A stretch of DNA of 64,000 bases. Origin: Ignavibacteriaceae bacterium. GTDB lineage: Bacteria; Bacteroidota; Ignavibacteria; Ignavibacteriales; Ignavibacteriaceae. Location of the stretch: positions 62,001 through 126,000 of the forward strand of contig JABWCL010000001.1 in assembly GCA_013360295.1 (NCBI GenBank), read 5' to 3'. This document shows positions 44,020-53,800 of the stretch, piece by piece (positions within the stretch are counted from its first letter, which is position 1; each line of letters opens with the position of its first letter). The translations under genes were made by a program, and so were the position numbers. Below the pieces are notes generated by a model, which did not search any database, was not told where the DNA came from, and saw only the letters and a program-made list of their open reading frames with translations.

Positions 44020-45196
44020 TATCTTTTACAATAACTTTTTTGTCAAAAAAATGCATTTCGAAGGCCTTATTTTCAGATAAATCAGATCCTCTACCCACAA
44101 ATTTATCTCCTTGCCGGACTAAAACAAAACCCTTTTTTTTAATTTTTTCGGGATCGTGAAGCTTGATTTTCTCAACAATGTGAGTAATCGAGGTGGCGGT
44201 GCTTTTAAAGAACGTATTAAATCCGTTATTAAATCTCATAGTCTCGTAGTCAAGTCTCTGCCCTGATTGCCTCACGCGATCAAGAGGAAGACTAAAACTT
44301 CTTGAGGATAAATAATCTGTTATCGTATCACGGTATTCTGTTATGTTATCAATAACCGCGTCGTGAATTGATTCCTGAACCGAGCTTATGTAATTAACTA
44401 CTTCATCCTGCTCCGGAAGTATGATCTCCATAGCGGCAGTAGGAGTAGCTGCTCTTAAATCAGCAACAAAATCGGCGATGGTAAAATCTATCTCATGCCC
44501 TATACCAGTCACAACAGGGATTCCCGAGCGGTAAATTGCACGTGCCACTATTTCTTCATTAAAGCACCACAAATCCTCGATTGATCCCCCTCCGCGCGCG
44601 ATAACTATAACATCAACTTCATTTATATTATTCATTTCATCTATTGCAGCGGCAATTTGTTCGGCTGCACCTGCGCCCTGAACAAGTACCGGGATAAGAA
44701 AGAGCTGAACCATCGGGAACCTACGTTTAGCAACGCTAAACATATCTCTTACCGCAGCCCCTTCTTTTGATGTAATAAGCCCAACCTTCTCAGGCATATC
44801 CGGAATTTCCTGCTTATTTTCTTCATCAAACAAGCCTTCCTGGAACAGTTTATTTTTCAGAGCCTCGAAAGCAAGTTGAAGGTCTCCGGTACCCGCCGGC
44901 TGCATGCTACGGACGTCCATCTGGTAATTTCCCCTCGGCGGATATACGGTAATCCTCCCCTTCACAATAATCTTCATTCCGTCCTGCGGAGTAAAGAAAA
45001 CGTAACTGTTGAGTCCTTTCCACATTGTACAGGAGATCTGTGCGACACTATCTTTAAGTGTGAAATACCAATGTCCGGATGTGTGAGATTTAAAGTTTGA
45101 AATCTCTCCGATCACAGATATATCAGAGAAATTTTTCTCAAGAGTATCTTTAATCAGAGAAGTGATCTCCCCGACACTGAAAAATTCTTTTTGCAA
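44006..45196 (-). CDS. xseA: Exodeoxyribonuclease VII large subunit
   Basis: The 396-residue protein has an N-terminal OB fold (VIGEISNFKSHTSGHWYFTLKD) and the nuclease domain with VGLITSKEGAAVRD, VDVIVIARGGGSIEDLW, FNEEIVARAI and VTGIGHEIDFTIADFVAD. It degrades single-stranded DNA from both ends. The start is a TTG 16 bases after the TonB receptor stop, so transcription may read through from that gene. The coiled-coil part is shorter than in E. coli (456 residues). Confidence 0.93.
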   Translation of the reverse strand: MQKEFFSVGEITSLIKDTLEKNFSDISVIGEISNFKSHTSGHWYFTLKDSVAQISCTMWKGLNSYVFFTPQDGMKIIVKGRITVYPPRGNYQMDVRSMQPAGTGDLQLAFEALKNKLFQEGLFDEENKQEIPDMPEKVGLITSKEGAAVRDMFSVAKRRFPMVQLFLIPVLVQGAGAAEQIAAAIDEMNNINEVDVIVIARGGGSIEDLWCFNEEIVARAIYRSGIPVVTGIGHEIDFTIADFVADLRAATPTAAMEIILPEQDEVVNYISSVQESIHDAVIDNITEYRDTITDYLSSRSFSLPLDRVRQSGQRLDYETMRFNNGFNTFFKSTATSITHIVEKIKLHDPEKIKKKGFVLVRQGDKFVGRGSDLSENKAFEMHFFDKKVIVKDNGKS

Positions 45197-45212
45197 AATC
45201 AGGCTTTCACTG

Positions 45213-47756
45213 TCAAAAATTTACACTCACCCCGAAAGTTGGAAGTATCGGAAACATATAGTTAGCCTCCCTGCCAAGAGTCAGATTTTCGTTGATGTAA
45301 TAATCATAGCCAACCAGGTTGGATCTGTTGTAAGCATTTATAACGTCAAGATAAAACGACCAGTCGGCATTCCAGAATCTGGTGTAATATGTTACCCGGA
45401 CATCCAGGCGATGATAAGGAGATTTTCTCGAATTAAATCTTTCATTTTCGGTGTATGCCACATCGAAGATTACTTCTTCAGTCTTTCTATCAAAGCTCTT
45501 ACGCGTAGCAACAACAGGGGTCTCAGGTATATTGTCTCCGTTAGTATCAGTCAATAATATCCTTGGTTTGATTCCCTCAGGTAAAGAAATCGGGAAACCG
45601 GAACCATACTGCCACCGCATCCCGACATCCCATTTCTCAGCGAATTTGTAGTTCGCAACAATATTCAGAGTGTGCCTTTGGTCGAACCTGAACGGAATAA
45701 TCTGTCCGTCTTCGTATCTGTTGGCAAACGCGAATGAATAGGATACCCATCCATTTAGTTTAGCATCCATTTCCCTGTTCTTTTTCTGCAGGAGAATTTC
45801 AAACCCATAAGCTTCGCCATAACTCGCGTTAGCAGGCACCTGAGTAACTGAGTCACCGATCAGTGCCACTGGGGGAGTCCAGGCATTTGCATATTTCGGG
45901 TCCCTGCCGGGTATCAGTTCGGAAAAGAATTTGCTTCCGGGCACTTTATGTGCAACAATTAGATTCCGGAAATCCTTGTAATACGATTCAAACCTCAGGT
46001 TCCACTCTGCGGAAAGCCAGTGTTCCAGACCTAAAACATAATGGATTGACTTCTCAGCTTCCAATTGTTCGGTGAGTGCAGGATTAAGATCAAACAAAAC
46101 ATTCTGGTCCCGAAGCTTTTCGTAACCCGGACTCTGATAAAAGATTCCTGTTCCAAAACGAAGAACTGTGATATCCGTCAGTTTATATGATAGCGAGAAT
46201 CTCGGAGCTACATAAGTTTTATTTAAGATATCATAATAATCAACTCTTAAGCCCGGCTGAAGATAAAGGTTTTCGGCAATATTAAAACTATTTTGCGCGT
46301 ACACTTTGTAGCGTTTATAGTCTCTGGTATCCTTCAGATCAGCTAATGTCGCGCGTGCATTAGCCCTTGAATTAAAAAACGCAAGCAGCGAAGGATCAAC
46401 CTGGAAATCAAATGTAAGAAGAGTCTGCATCATGTCTACTCCAGCACCCGCTTCAATAATCATAGACTTGAGATTATAAGTAATCCTGTTTTCGATACTG
46501 GTTTTCTTAAACATAAAATCAGAATCAAACTTGAAACCAAGCAGATATGGACTGAGGGTATCGGGCAGAACATCTTCAAAGCTCTTCCGGTTAAGTGAAG
46601 GATCGAGAAATTTTGAGGCAAATTCCGCCACTCCTCCATTCTCATAATAAGAAACATAGAGACGGTTAATAAACTTATTCCTGGAAGCATAACGCCAGGA
46701 TAGAGAGAGAACATTATTCCTGGTAACATTCTGGACAGCGACACTATCAGGCGTCTTTCTGGTTTTCGCACTTATAACATCTACAGCGTCTCGCGAGAGT
46801 ATACCGGTAAGAAATATCTTGTGGCCCCGCCCTAACCTGAAAGTAAGTTTTCCCTGAATATCATAGAAATTCGGGAACGAAACATTCTCTTCAACCAGTC
46901 CGGCACTCTTTACAAATGGCTCAAGAACAAGATCGTAATAAGTCCTTCGTGAACTGAACAGCCAGCTCCCGTCGATACCAAACGGATTACGCCCTTCAAA
47001 AACAAGGTTAGCATCAATTATGGAAGCATTGATCATCCCTTTGAGAGGAGTAGAAACTGTACCTTCCCTGTTTTCAACATCTAAAACTGCGGATAACCTG
47101 TCGCCGTAAACAGCGGGAAAAGCGCCGGTGATCAGATTAACGTCAGAAACAGTGGATGGATTAAACATGCTAATAGCTCCATACAGCCTGTAAGGATTAA
47201 AAATCTCGACTCCATCAATAATTATAAGATTCTGATCAGGACCACTCCCACGCACAATTAACTGACTGGAAAAGTCATTCGGCGCGAGAACTCCGGGCAA
47301 AGCCTGAAGAGTTCTGAAAACATCCTCGCCCGCACCGGGAAGAATCTTCGCGCTTTTGGGATTCAGATCGATGAAACTTGTGCGGGTGTCGCTTGACTCC
47401 TGATTTTTGTTTCCAATGATTTCGATTGCCTGCAGTTGAAGTATAGTGGACCTCAACTTCACGTCCAATCGGGCAGTCTGATTTTTTTCAATAGTAACGT
47501 CAAAGTATTCAGTGATGTAACCGATAGCGCTGACCTTTACTTCATACTCACCCGGAGGAATGTTCCTGATAAGATAATTACCTTTTATATCAGTAACCGC
47601 TCCAAGATCGGTCTCCTCAATTATGATATTTACTGATGGAATCGCGTCAAGGCTATCTGTAACTTTCCCTCGAAGAGTCCCGGACTGCGAATACGCTAGA
47701 ATCGGGAGTAGCAGAAAGAGAAAGAATGCAAAAACAGGTCTTGTCAGATTACTCAT
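45213..47756 (-). CDS. TonB-dependent outer-membrane receptor
   Basis: The 847-residue protein has a signal peptide, a carboxypeptidase-regulatory-like domain (about residues 27-115: GTLRGKVTDSLDAIPSVNII, IRNIPPGEYEVKVSAIGYI), a plug domain (about 125-240, with VFRTLQALPGVLAPNDFSSQ and LIIIDGVEIFNPYRLYG) and a 22-strand-type barrel ending in the aromatic FGVSVNF. It takes up a substrate too large for porins, energised by TonB. No SusD-like lipoprotein gene is adjacent, so this is not a SusCD pair. AAAGGA precedes the ATG and a -7 box lies 48 bases upstream. Substrate unknown. Confidence 0.9.
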   Translation of the reverse strand: MSNLTRPVFAFFLFLLLPILAYSQSGTLRGKVTDSLDAIPSVNIIIEETDLGAVTDIKGNYLIRNIPPGEYEVKVSAIGYITEYFDVTIEKNQTARLDVKLRSTILQLQAIEIIGNKNQESSDTRTSFIDLNPKSAKILPGAGEDVFRTLQALPGVLAPNDFSSQLIVRGSGPDQNLIIIDGVEIFNPYRLYGAISMFNPSTVSDVNLITGAFPAVYGDRLSAVLDVENREGTVSTPLKGMINASIIDANLVFEGRNPFGIDGSWLFSSRRTYYDLVLEPFVKSAGLVEENVSFPNFYDIQGKLTFRLGRGHKIFLTGILSRDAVDVISAKTRKTPDSVAVQNVTRNNVLSLSWRYASRNKFINRLYVSYYENGGVAEFASKFLDPSLNRKSFEDVLPDTLSPYLLGFKFDSDFMFKKTSIENRITYNLKSMIIEAGAGVDMMQTLLTFDFQVDPSLLAFFNSRANARATLADLKDTRDYKRYKVYAQNSFNIAENLYLQPGLRVDYYDILNKTYVAPRFSLSYKLTDITVLRFGTGIFYQSPGYEKLRDQNVLFDLNPALTEQLEAEKSIHYVLGLEHWLSAEWNLRFESYYKDFRNLIVAHKVPGSKFFSELIPGRDPKYANAWTPPVALIGDSVTQVPANASYGEAYGFEILLQKKNREMDAKLNGWVSYSFAFANRYEDGQIIPFRFDQRHTLNIVANYKFAEKWDVGMRWQYGSGFPISLPEGIKPRILLTDTNGDNIPETPVVATRKSFDRKTEEVIFDVAYTENERFNSRKSPYHRLDVRVTYYTRFWNADWSFYLDVINAYNRSNLVGYDYYINENLTLGREANYMFPILPTFGVSVNF

Positions 47757-47804
47757 TGTTCCTTTGGATTATCCTAAATTAAAGCTGAATTTATTTATCA
47801 TCAT

Positions 47805-47812
47805 CAAATATA
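47805..47812 (-). promoter_or_regulatory. -7-type box of the TonB receptor/xse/dxs operon
   Basis: The minus strand reads TATATTTG, an exact TAnnTTTG match, giving a leader of about 45 bases. The inverted repeat ATACT-AC-AGTAT overlaps its upstream edge and could be an operator. There is no exact TTG at -33. Confidence 0.45.
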
Positions 47813-47924
47813 CTGTAGTATTTACTGATAAAACCCTGTAAAACGAAATAACGTTCCAATTTTATCAGTATCTGGAACAGCTCACCGACACAAACCTGAC
47901 CCCATATTTATATAAATCCGGTGT

Positions 47925-48758
47925 TTATAATTGGATCGAAAAAAATGAAGAAAAGAGCCCGATGGACTGCTGCGAATACCCGGATTTTGCTGAGGGGTAG
48001 TATCCGAACCTGTTCTCAACATAAAACGTAAAAACATTCAGTACACGGAACAGTCCGACTGAGACATCCAACGTCAGACTGTTGCTTTTTCTGAAATCCG
48101 TTGTGTATCCAATCCCGGCCGAGAGGTACTCTACAGGTTTGAACTCGAGTATTCCGTTAGCAGTAATTGATACAAAGTTTTTTGTCACGGCTTTGGGCAG
48201 GTGGATATATTCAAGCGCCAGGTAGCCAACGGGGTAATTATATCCTCCTCTGAAATACGATATTACGGGTAATTCCTTATCGATGCCAAAGTAGCTTTCA
48301 CCGGCTTCGTAGTAGTGAACGACCCCCGGAATCATATAAACCATACCCCCTATCAGGCAGCCGGTTAGCGCCCCACTCTCCTGGGCAAGCTGGACTATTT
48401 CTCTCCGCGGTAATTCTACTTCGAATACCTCACTGCTGTTTCCGGTACCGTCCTCCCTTTCTACAAGAACCACAAATTCAAGAAAGGTGGTGTCCGACTT
48501 AACCCCGCTTATATTTAACTTCACCTTATGATTATCGACAAAACTGCCATTAACCGTCATCTCTTCCCCTTTACCGAAGAGGAGACGACTCTTCACTGGT
48601 TCTGAGGTAAAAAACGACAAAATCAAATGATCAGGGTCATCCTGGGTAACATAGGCTTCGATGAGAATGACCTCGACCGAATCCGTGTCAAAATCATCAG
48701 TCTGAGCAAATACCGGATAAGCAAATAACAGTATAAACAGTGGGAGAACATATTTCAT
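47925..48758 (-). CDS. Exported envelope protein of unknown family
   Basis: The 277-residue product starts with a signal peptide (MKYVLPLFILLFAYPVFAQ) and has a strong GAGGTGA ribosome site seven bases upstream of the ATG. Residues about 30-120 look like one Ig-type beta-sandwich (LIEAYVTQDDPDHLILSFF, VKLNISGVKSDTTFLEFVV). After a glycine-rich hydrophobic stretch (GALTGCLIGGMVYMIPGVVHY) the second half has alternating strands and ends in SIGLFSSFFSIQL, suggesting a small barrel or a membrane-associated beta domain. I do not recognise a family. Confidence 0.6.
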   Translation of the reverse strand: MKYVLPLFILLFAYPVFAQTDDFDTDSVEVILIEAYVTQDDPDHLILSFFTSEPVKSRLLFGKGEEMTVNGSFVDNHKVKLNISGVKSDTTFLEFVVLVEREDGTGNSSEVFEVELPRREIVQLAQESGALTGCLIGGMVYMIPGVVHYYEAGESYFGIDKELPVISYFRGGYNYPVGYLALEYIHLPKAVTKNFVSITANGILEFKPVEYLSAGIGYTTDFRKSNSLTLDVSVGLFRVLNVFTFYVENRFGYYPSAKSGYSQQSIGLFSSFFSIQL

Positions 48759-49014
48759 CAGATAATCACCTCTTAAGTCATTTATTTACAATTTTTTACT
48801 AAAGTGCTTTAAATCATACAAGGAATATATTTATTGTTTTTAATTCCTTTTTTTTGCATATTTTGGTTAACTTATGTGGATTATTGCAGAGTATTTTATT
48901 TTGCCGGCTTAAACGGCCTAACATTCAATTCAGCAATAAGTTAGTTTTAATTCAATAGACTAAAATACTATAATTTATCAGAATCGTATAAAAAATTGAT
49001 AAATATTCCCTGAT
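48759..49014. other. 256-bp divergent intergenic region
   Basis: This A+T-rich spacer lies between two divergent start codons and must contain both promoters, but neither shows a complete TTG/TAnnTTTG match; TTATTTTG near 48895 is one base off. A short GCCG...CGGC fold lies at about 48903-48917. No RNA gene or reading frame is convincing. Confidence 0.4.
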
Positions 49015-49965
49015 ATGATAGCAAAATTTTGGGGAGTGCGCGGTTCAATACCAGCGCCCCCGACTTCAAAAGAAGTTAAATTTAAGATGCTCAGGCTGCT
49101 CGAACAAGCAGCTAATCACGATATCAGTACACCTGCAAAGCGAGAAGAATTTCTGCAGACAGTAGATGAAAAACTTTTGGGTGTCCTCGGAGGCAATACT
49201 TCCTGTGTTGAATTGCGCGTTGAAGATAAGATTTTTATTTTCGACATGGGCTCCGGTTTACGCGAACTCGGACAATACCTCATCAACAAAGTCGGCAACT
49301 CAGAATCGCTTGAACTCCACATTTTTATTGGTCACACTCACTGGGATCACATTCAGGGTTTCCCTTTCTTCCTCCCTGCGTATAATTCAAAAACCACAAT
49401 AAACTTTTACCACCTTCACCCTCAGTTAAAAGAACGTCTGGATTTACAGCAGGACTTCAGGTTCTTCCCGGTTTCACTGGATTATATGGCGAGCAAGAGG
49501 ACTTACAACCAGCTCCAGGTTGACTCTGAGATAACAATTGGTAAAGTTAAAATCAAAACCATCGAACTTAATCATCCCGGTAAGGCTTTTGGCTATAGGG
49601 TCGAATACTGCGGGAAAACTTTTATCTATGCCAGCGACAGCGAATACAGTAATCTCCCACCCGAGCGGATTAATAAGTATATAGATTTTTATAAGGATGC
49701 AGATCTTCTTGTATTTGACGCGCCTTATTCATTTAATGAGGAATTAGAAAAGATAAACTGGGGACATAGTTCAGCACTGGTTGGAATTGATATATCGGTT
49801 AAAGCCAGAGTTAAACACCTGGCATTATTTCACCACGCGCCAGAAAATGATGATTATGAAGTTTTTAAATTACTTGATACAGCCCTGCACTATAAACAGA
49901 GGAACTACCCCCTCGCGAACCTGAATGTCTTCCTGGCCCGCGAAGGGATGGAAATAAATCTCTGA
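49015..49965 (+). CDS. MBL-fold metallo-hydrolase, PqsE/phosphodiesterase-like
   Basis: The 316-residue protein begins MIAKFWGVRGSIPAPP, a signature of a family of cytoplasmic MBL phosphodiesterase-like enzymes. Zinc ligands are GHTHWDHIQGF, the His of ELNHPGKAFGYRV, the Asp of YASDSEYS and a late His in LFHHAPENDD. The substrate is probably a nucleotide or cyclic nucleotide, by analogy. A GGNTSCVEL segment precedes the first zinc motif, as is normal for the family. The gene stands alone between divergent and convergent neighbours. Confidence 0.82.
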   Translation: MIAKFWGVRGSIPAPPTSKEVKFKMLRLLEQAANHDISTPAKREEFLQTVDEKLLGVLGGNTSCVELRVEDKIFIFDMGSGLRELGQYLINKVGNSESLELHIFIGHTHWDHIQGFPFFLPAYNSKTTINFYHLHPQLKERLDLQQDFRFFPVSLDYMASKRTYNQLQVDSEITIGKVKIKTIELNHPGKAFGYRVEYCGKTFIYASDSEYSNLPPERINKYIDFYKDADLLVFDAPYSFNEELEKINWGHSSALVGIDISVKARVKHLALFHHAPENDDYEVFKLLDTALHYKQRNYPLANLNVFLAREGMEINL

Positions 49966-49983
49966 TCACCCGCTTTTTTGCGT

Positions 49984-50829
49984 CTATCTTACAGTTATTC
50001 TTCCCGGTCTGGGGTTAGAAAACGATATTAACTGCCCCCTGCTGTTTCTTAAATCCATATTTGTAATATCAAGGCTGGACGTACCGGCAGCTTTGGCATC
50101 GAATACCAATGTAATGATCCTGCCAGAACCTGAAATCGAATTTGCGGGATAAGACGCAAAGTCCATTAGGAAAGCAGAGTTAATCTCAATACGACCGGTA
50201 TTGTTCGCATTTTCGAGTATTCTGGCGTCTGAATAATCAGGTAATATAATCTGACTCAGCCCGCGAATAGCAGCCAATTGCCCCGTCCTGATACCCGCTA
50301 AAGAGAGAAGATTTTTATCAAATGTCATTATAATTCTGAATCCTGTAAGACTATCGACATCTTCCATCCACAAAGAAACAGAATCGCGCTGACTGACACT
50401 CATCGAAGTGTTTACCCTGTAAAAAGAAAAGGTCGGCCCAACGATGGAATTGACCGTAAAATTCCTCTTTAATGCAGGTGATTCTATACCGGCAGCAAAA
50501 GCTTGTACCTCAAAAGTATAATTACCTTCATCCAGGTTTGTAAATGAAACTTCGGAAGCACGTGAGTATTGAGTCCAGTCCTGGTATGTAGTAGGGAAAT
50601 TATCCGCGTCAATGTACATCAGACGGTAGCGGAATTGAAAATCTGAACCGCTCCCCGTCCAAACGAGAGTGACTCGATCGATAGATACAACTGAACCCTC
50701 TGCGGGACCTTCTGTTATCTGAAGGAACGGAGGAGGATTATCCACAATTCCGTTACCTGTACAAGAATGCCACAAAAGCGAACTTCCGAGGACGAATAGA
50801 ATAAAAATAAAAAACCGAGTTTTAGTCAT
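49984..50829 (-). CDS. Cohesin-like-domain lipoprotein
   Basis: The 281-residue product has a lipoprotein signal (MTKTRFFIFILFVLGSSLLW, lipobox WHSC), an Ig-like domain (about residues 30-125: RVTLVWTGSGSDFQFRYRLM, LDEGNYTFEVQAFA) and a C-terminal cohesin-like beta-sandwich (about 135-281: SVSLWMEDVDSLTGFRIIMT, GRIITLVFDAKAAGTSSLDI). The start at ATG 50829 is preferred over a GTG at 50844 that directly follows the giant gene's stop. It lies 15 bases downstream of a giant T9SS protein that has a dockerin-like segment, so a cohesin-dockerin contact between them is possible but unproven. Confidence 0.75.
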   Translation of the reverse strand: MTKTRFFIFILFVLGSSLLWHSCTGNGIVDNPPPFLQITEGPAEGSVVSIDRVTLVWTGSGSDFQFRYRLMYIDADNFPTTYQDWTQYSRASEVSFTNLDEGNYTFEVQAFAAGIESPALKRNFTVNSIVGPTFSFYRVNTSMSVSQRDSVSLWMEDVDSLTGFRIIMTFDKNLLSLAGIRTGQLAAIRGLSQIILPDYSDARILENANNTGRIEINSAFLMDFASYPANSISGSGRIITLVFDAKAAGTSSLDITNMDLRNSRGQLISFSNPRPGRITVR

Positions 50830-50844
50830 AGCTCTTTTTTCCAC

Positions 50845-53800
50845 TTATTTAATGAGCATTAATTTCTTAGTCATAGTGTAGTTATTAGTCCTTAACTGAT
50901 ACAAATAAACGCCGCTTGGCAGATTAAGATTTGACGCATTCATGTCAAGAACATAACTATAGGTTCCCTGAACCTGTTCTTCATTGATCAGGGTTGCGAT
51001 CCTTTGCCCTAATATATCATAGAGAATCAGGCTAACACTCGCCTTTTCAGGCAGGTCGTATCTGATTGTAGTATAAGGATTGAACGGGTTTGGATAATTC
51101 TGGTACAACTGGTAAGTAACTGGTACTTCCTTCATTGAGTATACTATAGAAGAACTGCCTACAACCTGCAAACCCGAGTTAATAATACGGGAGTTGACAA
51201 GTATTGAGTCACGTATACCCAGCGATCCGTCAATGGCTTTTATTCTGGCGTTGATCACAAACTCAGGAGTAATATCGCCGGATAATTCCGCGATATCAAT
51301 GACGATTCTGCCGTTGAGCGTGTCGATATACTTCAATATTACTGGCGATGTAAAACTACCGTTAACCGTCAGAGAATCGAAACTGATACGGGATGGATCA
51401 TAGAATATCTCATATGAAGCAGCCATTAATCCTTTGGTACCCTTCAGATCAACCGGAAGTACAAATGATTCACTGTTCTTAACAATGTTCATTTCTTTTC
51501 GCTCCGTCGCCGCAGAGAATGAAGACTCCTTACCTTGCTTTGGCAGACTGCGGTTCACCTGATAATAATTCCACATATCAACGAAGACAAATAAATCTTC
51601 AAGATCAAGACGCTGGTTCCGCCTTACGGTAATTTTCGGAATGGTGTTCACATAAGGCGCCAGATCAGCCGCGAGGATCGAATCCGCGCTGGACCAGAAT
51701 TTAACAAACGAGCCAAGATCGAGTATGTCTATCGCGTTGTCAGAATTGAAATCCGCGGCAGCACGCGATTTGAAGCTAACATCATAATTCCTCGAATTTT
51801 CGAGAGGATCCGAAACAGTGACCCTGATCTGGTAATCGCTACTGGTCTTTATGTTAGTGATAATCGTCGAGTCTCCGGAGATTCTCGCATTAGGAATAGT
51901 GTTGAATATTGCAGAATCCGTGGCGAAAATATTATATATAAGTGGGCTATTCAGATCCTGTGCGGGATCATAGCTCACACTCATAGAGCCCCAGCCATAT
52001 TTCAGAGGATCCTGAACCACGCTAATAGAAGAAATATCCATTAGAGGCGCTTTATTATCAACCCCGAAACTGTCAATCTGCAGCGGATAGGTTACATTAA
52101 AGTTTGAAGTAAAGGTCGCTTTAAGCGTAACTCTACCCTCGAACTCGTTCAGACTTGATCTGGAGTTCCAGTAAATTGTATCCACGACCGGACCGGTAAT
52201 ATTTTCATAGCTGCCAACCAATGCGTTTGTAACGTCATTGATGCCGGCAGAAGTCTCATATTCAAGCCTTGTGAGTGTCACACGCTCTCCCGGAGTGCTG
52301 AGACTAAAGAGAATTTTTACAGTGTCTCTTTGGTAGTTATGAACACTAGAAATTTTTGGAAATTCCAGAACTACGAAATTAGTATCGCTGTCGTCGTAAA
52401 TAAGAAGATCATTTTTATCCACTATCCTGATTCTGGCTGTAGTAGTCTTAATGTTTGGAATAGTCCATTCATACTTCTGGGAATCCGCCGCGACTGAAGC
52501 AACAACAACCGGGAATGAATTTCCGCCGTCCGTTGAGTAGAGAATACGCAGCGAATCCATGAAGAATGATTGCCAGGTAATAGTTGTGCGGCCGTTTAGT
52601 TCAATAGCACTTAGCGTATTTGGTGAAGTAACCCTGATATCACTGATCCTAAAAGTGGTATCGCTGACATCAAAAATAGAAGGTGTGGATTCATCACTGA
52701 TCCGAACTAAACAATTATTGCTGGGAATATTGACCACATTCCATACAAACGTGCCGTTTACAGCAGGAACAGAGGAACCACCGGGCATGAGATTCCAGTC
52801 CTGTCCGCCGTTTATCGAATATTCAAGTTTCACGGCATTAATAAAACCGCTCTGCCAGCTGATGGTAAAAGGCTTTCCGGCCTGAACACGCTGGTTTGTG
52901 CCGCCATTAGGGAACGTTATCTTAATTGAACTTATAACAAAAGTGCTGTCGCTACCGTCTATAATTGAAGAATTTGCGGCATCACTTACTCTCACCCTGC
53001 CTGTAGCGGTTGGAGTGTTAGGAATTGTCCAGTTATAAATTCCGCCAAGCGCAGGAGCTGATTCAGCAATAATGATCCAGGAGATACCGTTATTGGTAGT
53101 GTACTCAAGTTTTACATTACTGATTGTACTGTCGCTGTGTATCCACCGAATCGTGTGCGCTGTGCCCAGGGTCTGATTAAACGCACCATTTGGAGATACG
53201 AGTTGAATATAACTGATAGTAAAAGTATTATTACTGGTATCTGCAATACTGGTTGCGCTAAGGTCGCGTAATCTGATCTTATAATTTCTGTTGGCCAAAC
53301 CGGCGTCAGCCATTGTTGCCCATGAATAACGTCCGCTGTCAGCCGGATAAGAGTTCTGTATCGTTGACCAATCGAGGCCTCCATTAGTAGTATACTCAAT
53401 AGCTAAATTACTTACAAATGAACTGAGCCAGGTTATGGATACATTTTGTCCGGCGAAAACTAATTGTCCGCCGTTAGGAGTAATAAGCTGGAGTTTAGCA
53501 ATCATTAATTTAGCGTTGGAGACATCAAGGAACGAGATATTTGATGAATTCCTCACACGTACGAATACCGAATCACCGGGTGTATCCGGAATTGTCCAGT
53601 TGAATGAACCAGCAGTAGCATCCAGGGATTGTGCGCCTGAAATCGGAATCCATACTGAACCGCCATTAGTCGAGTAATGAAGATCAACGAGCCTAACGTT
53701 TGAACTTACGCTCCATCTTACATTATATACAGCACCAACAAGGAGCTTCTCTCCTCCGTTAGGAGTAAGAAGCTGAATGGCGGAAAGCCGGAATACATTA

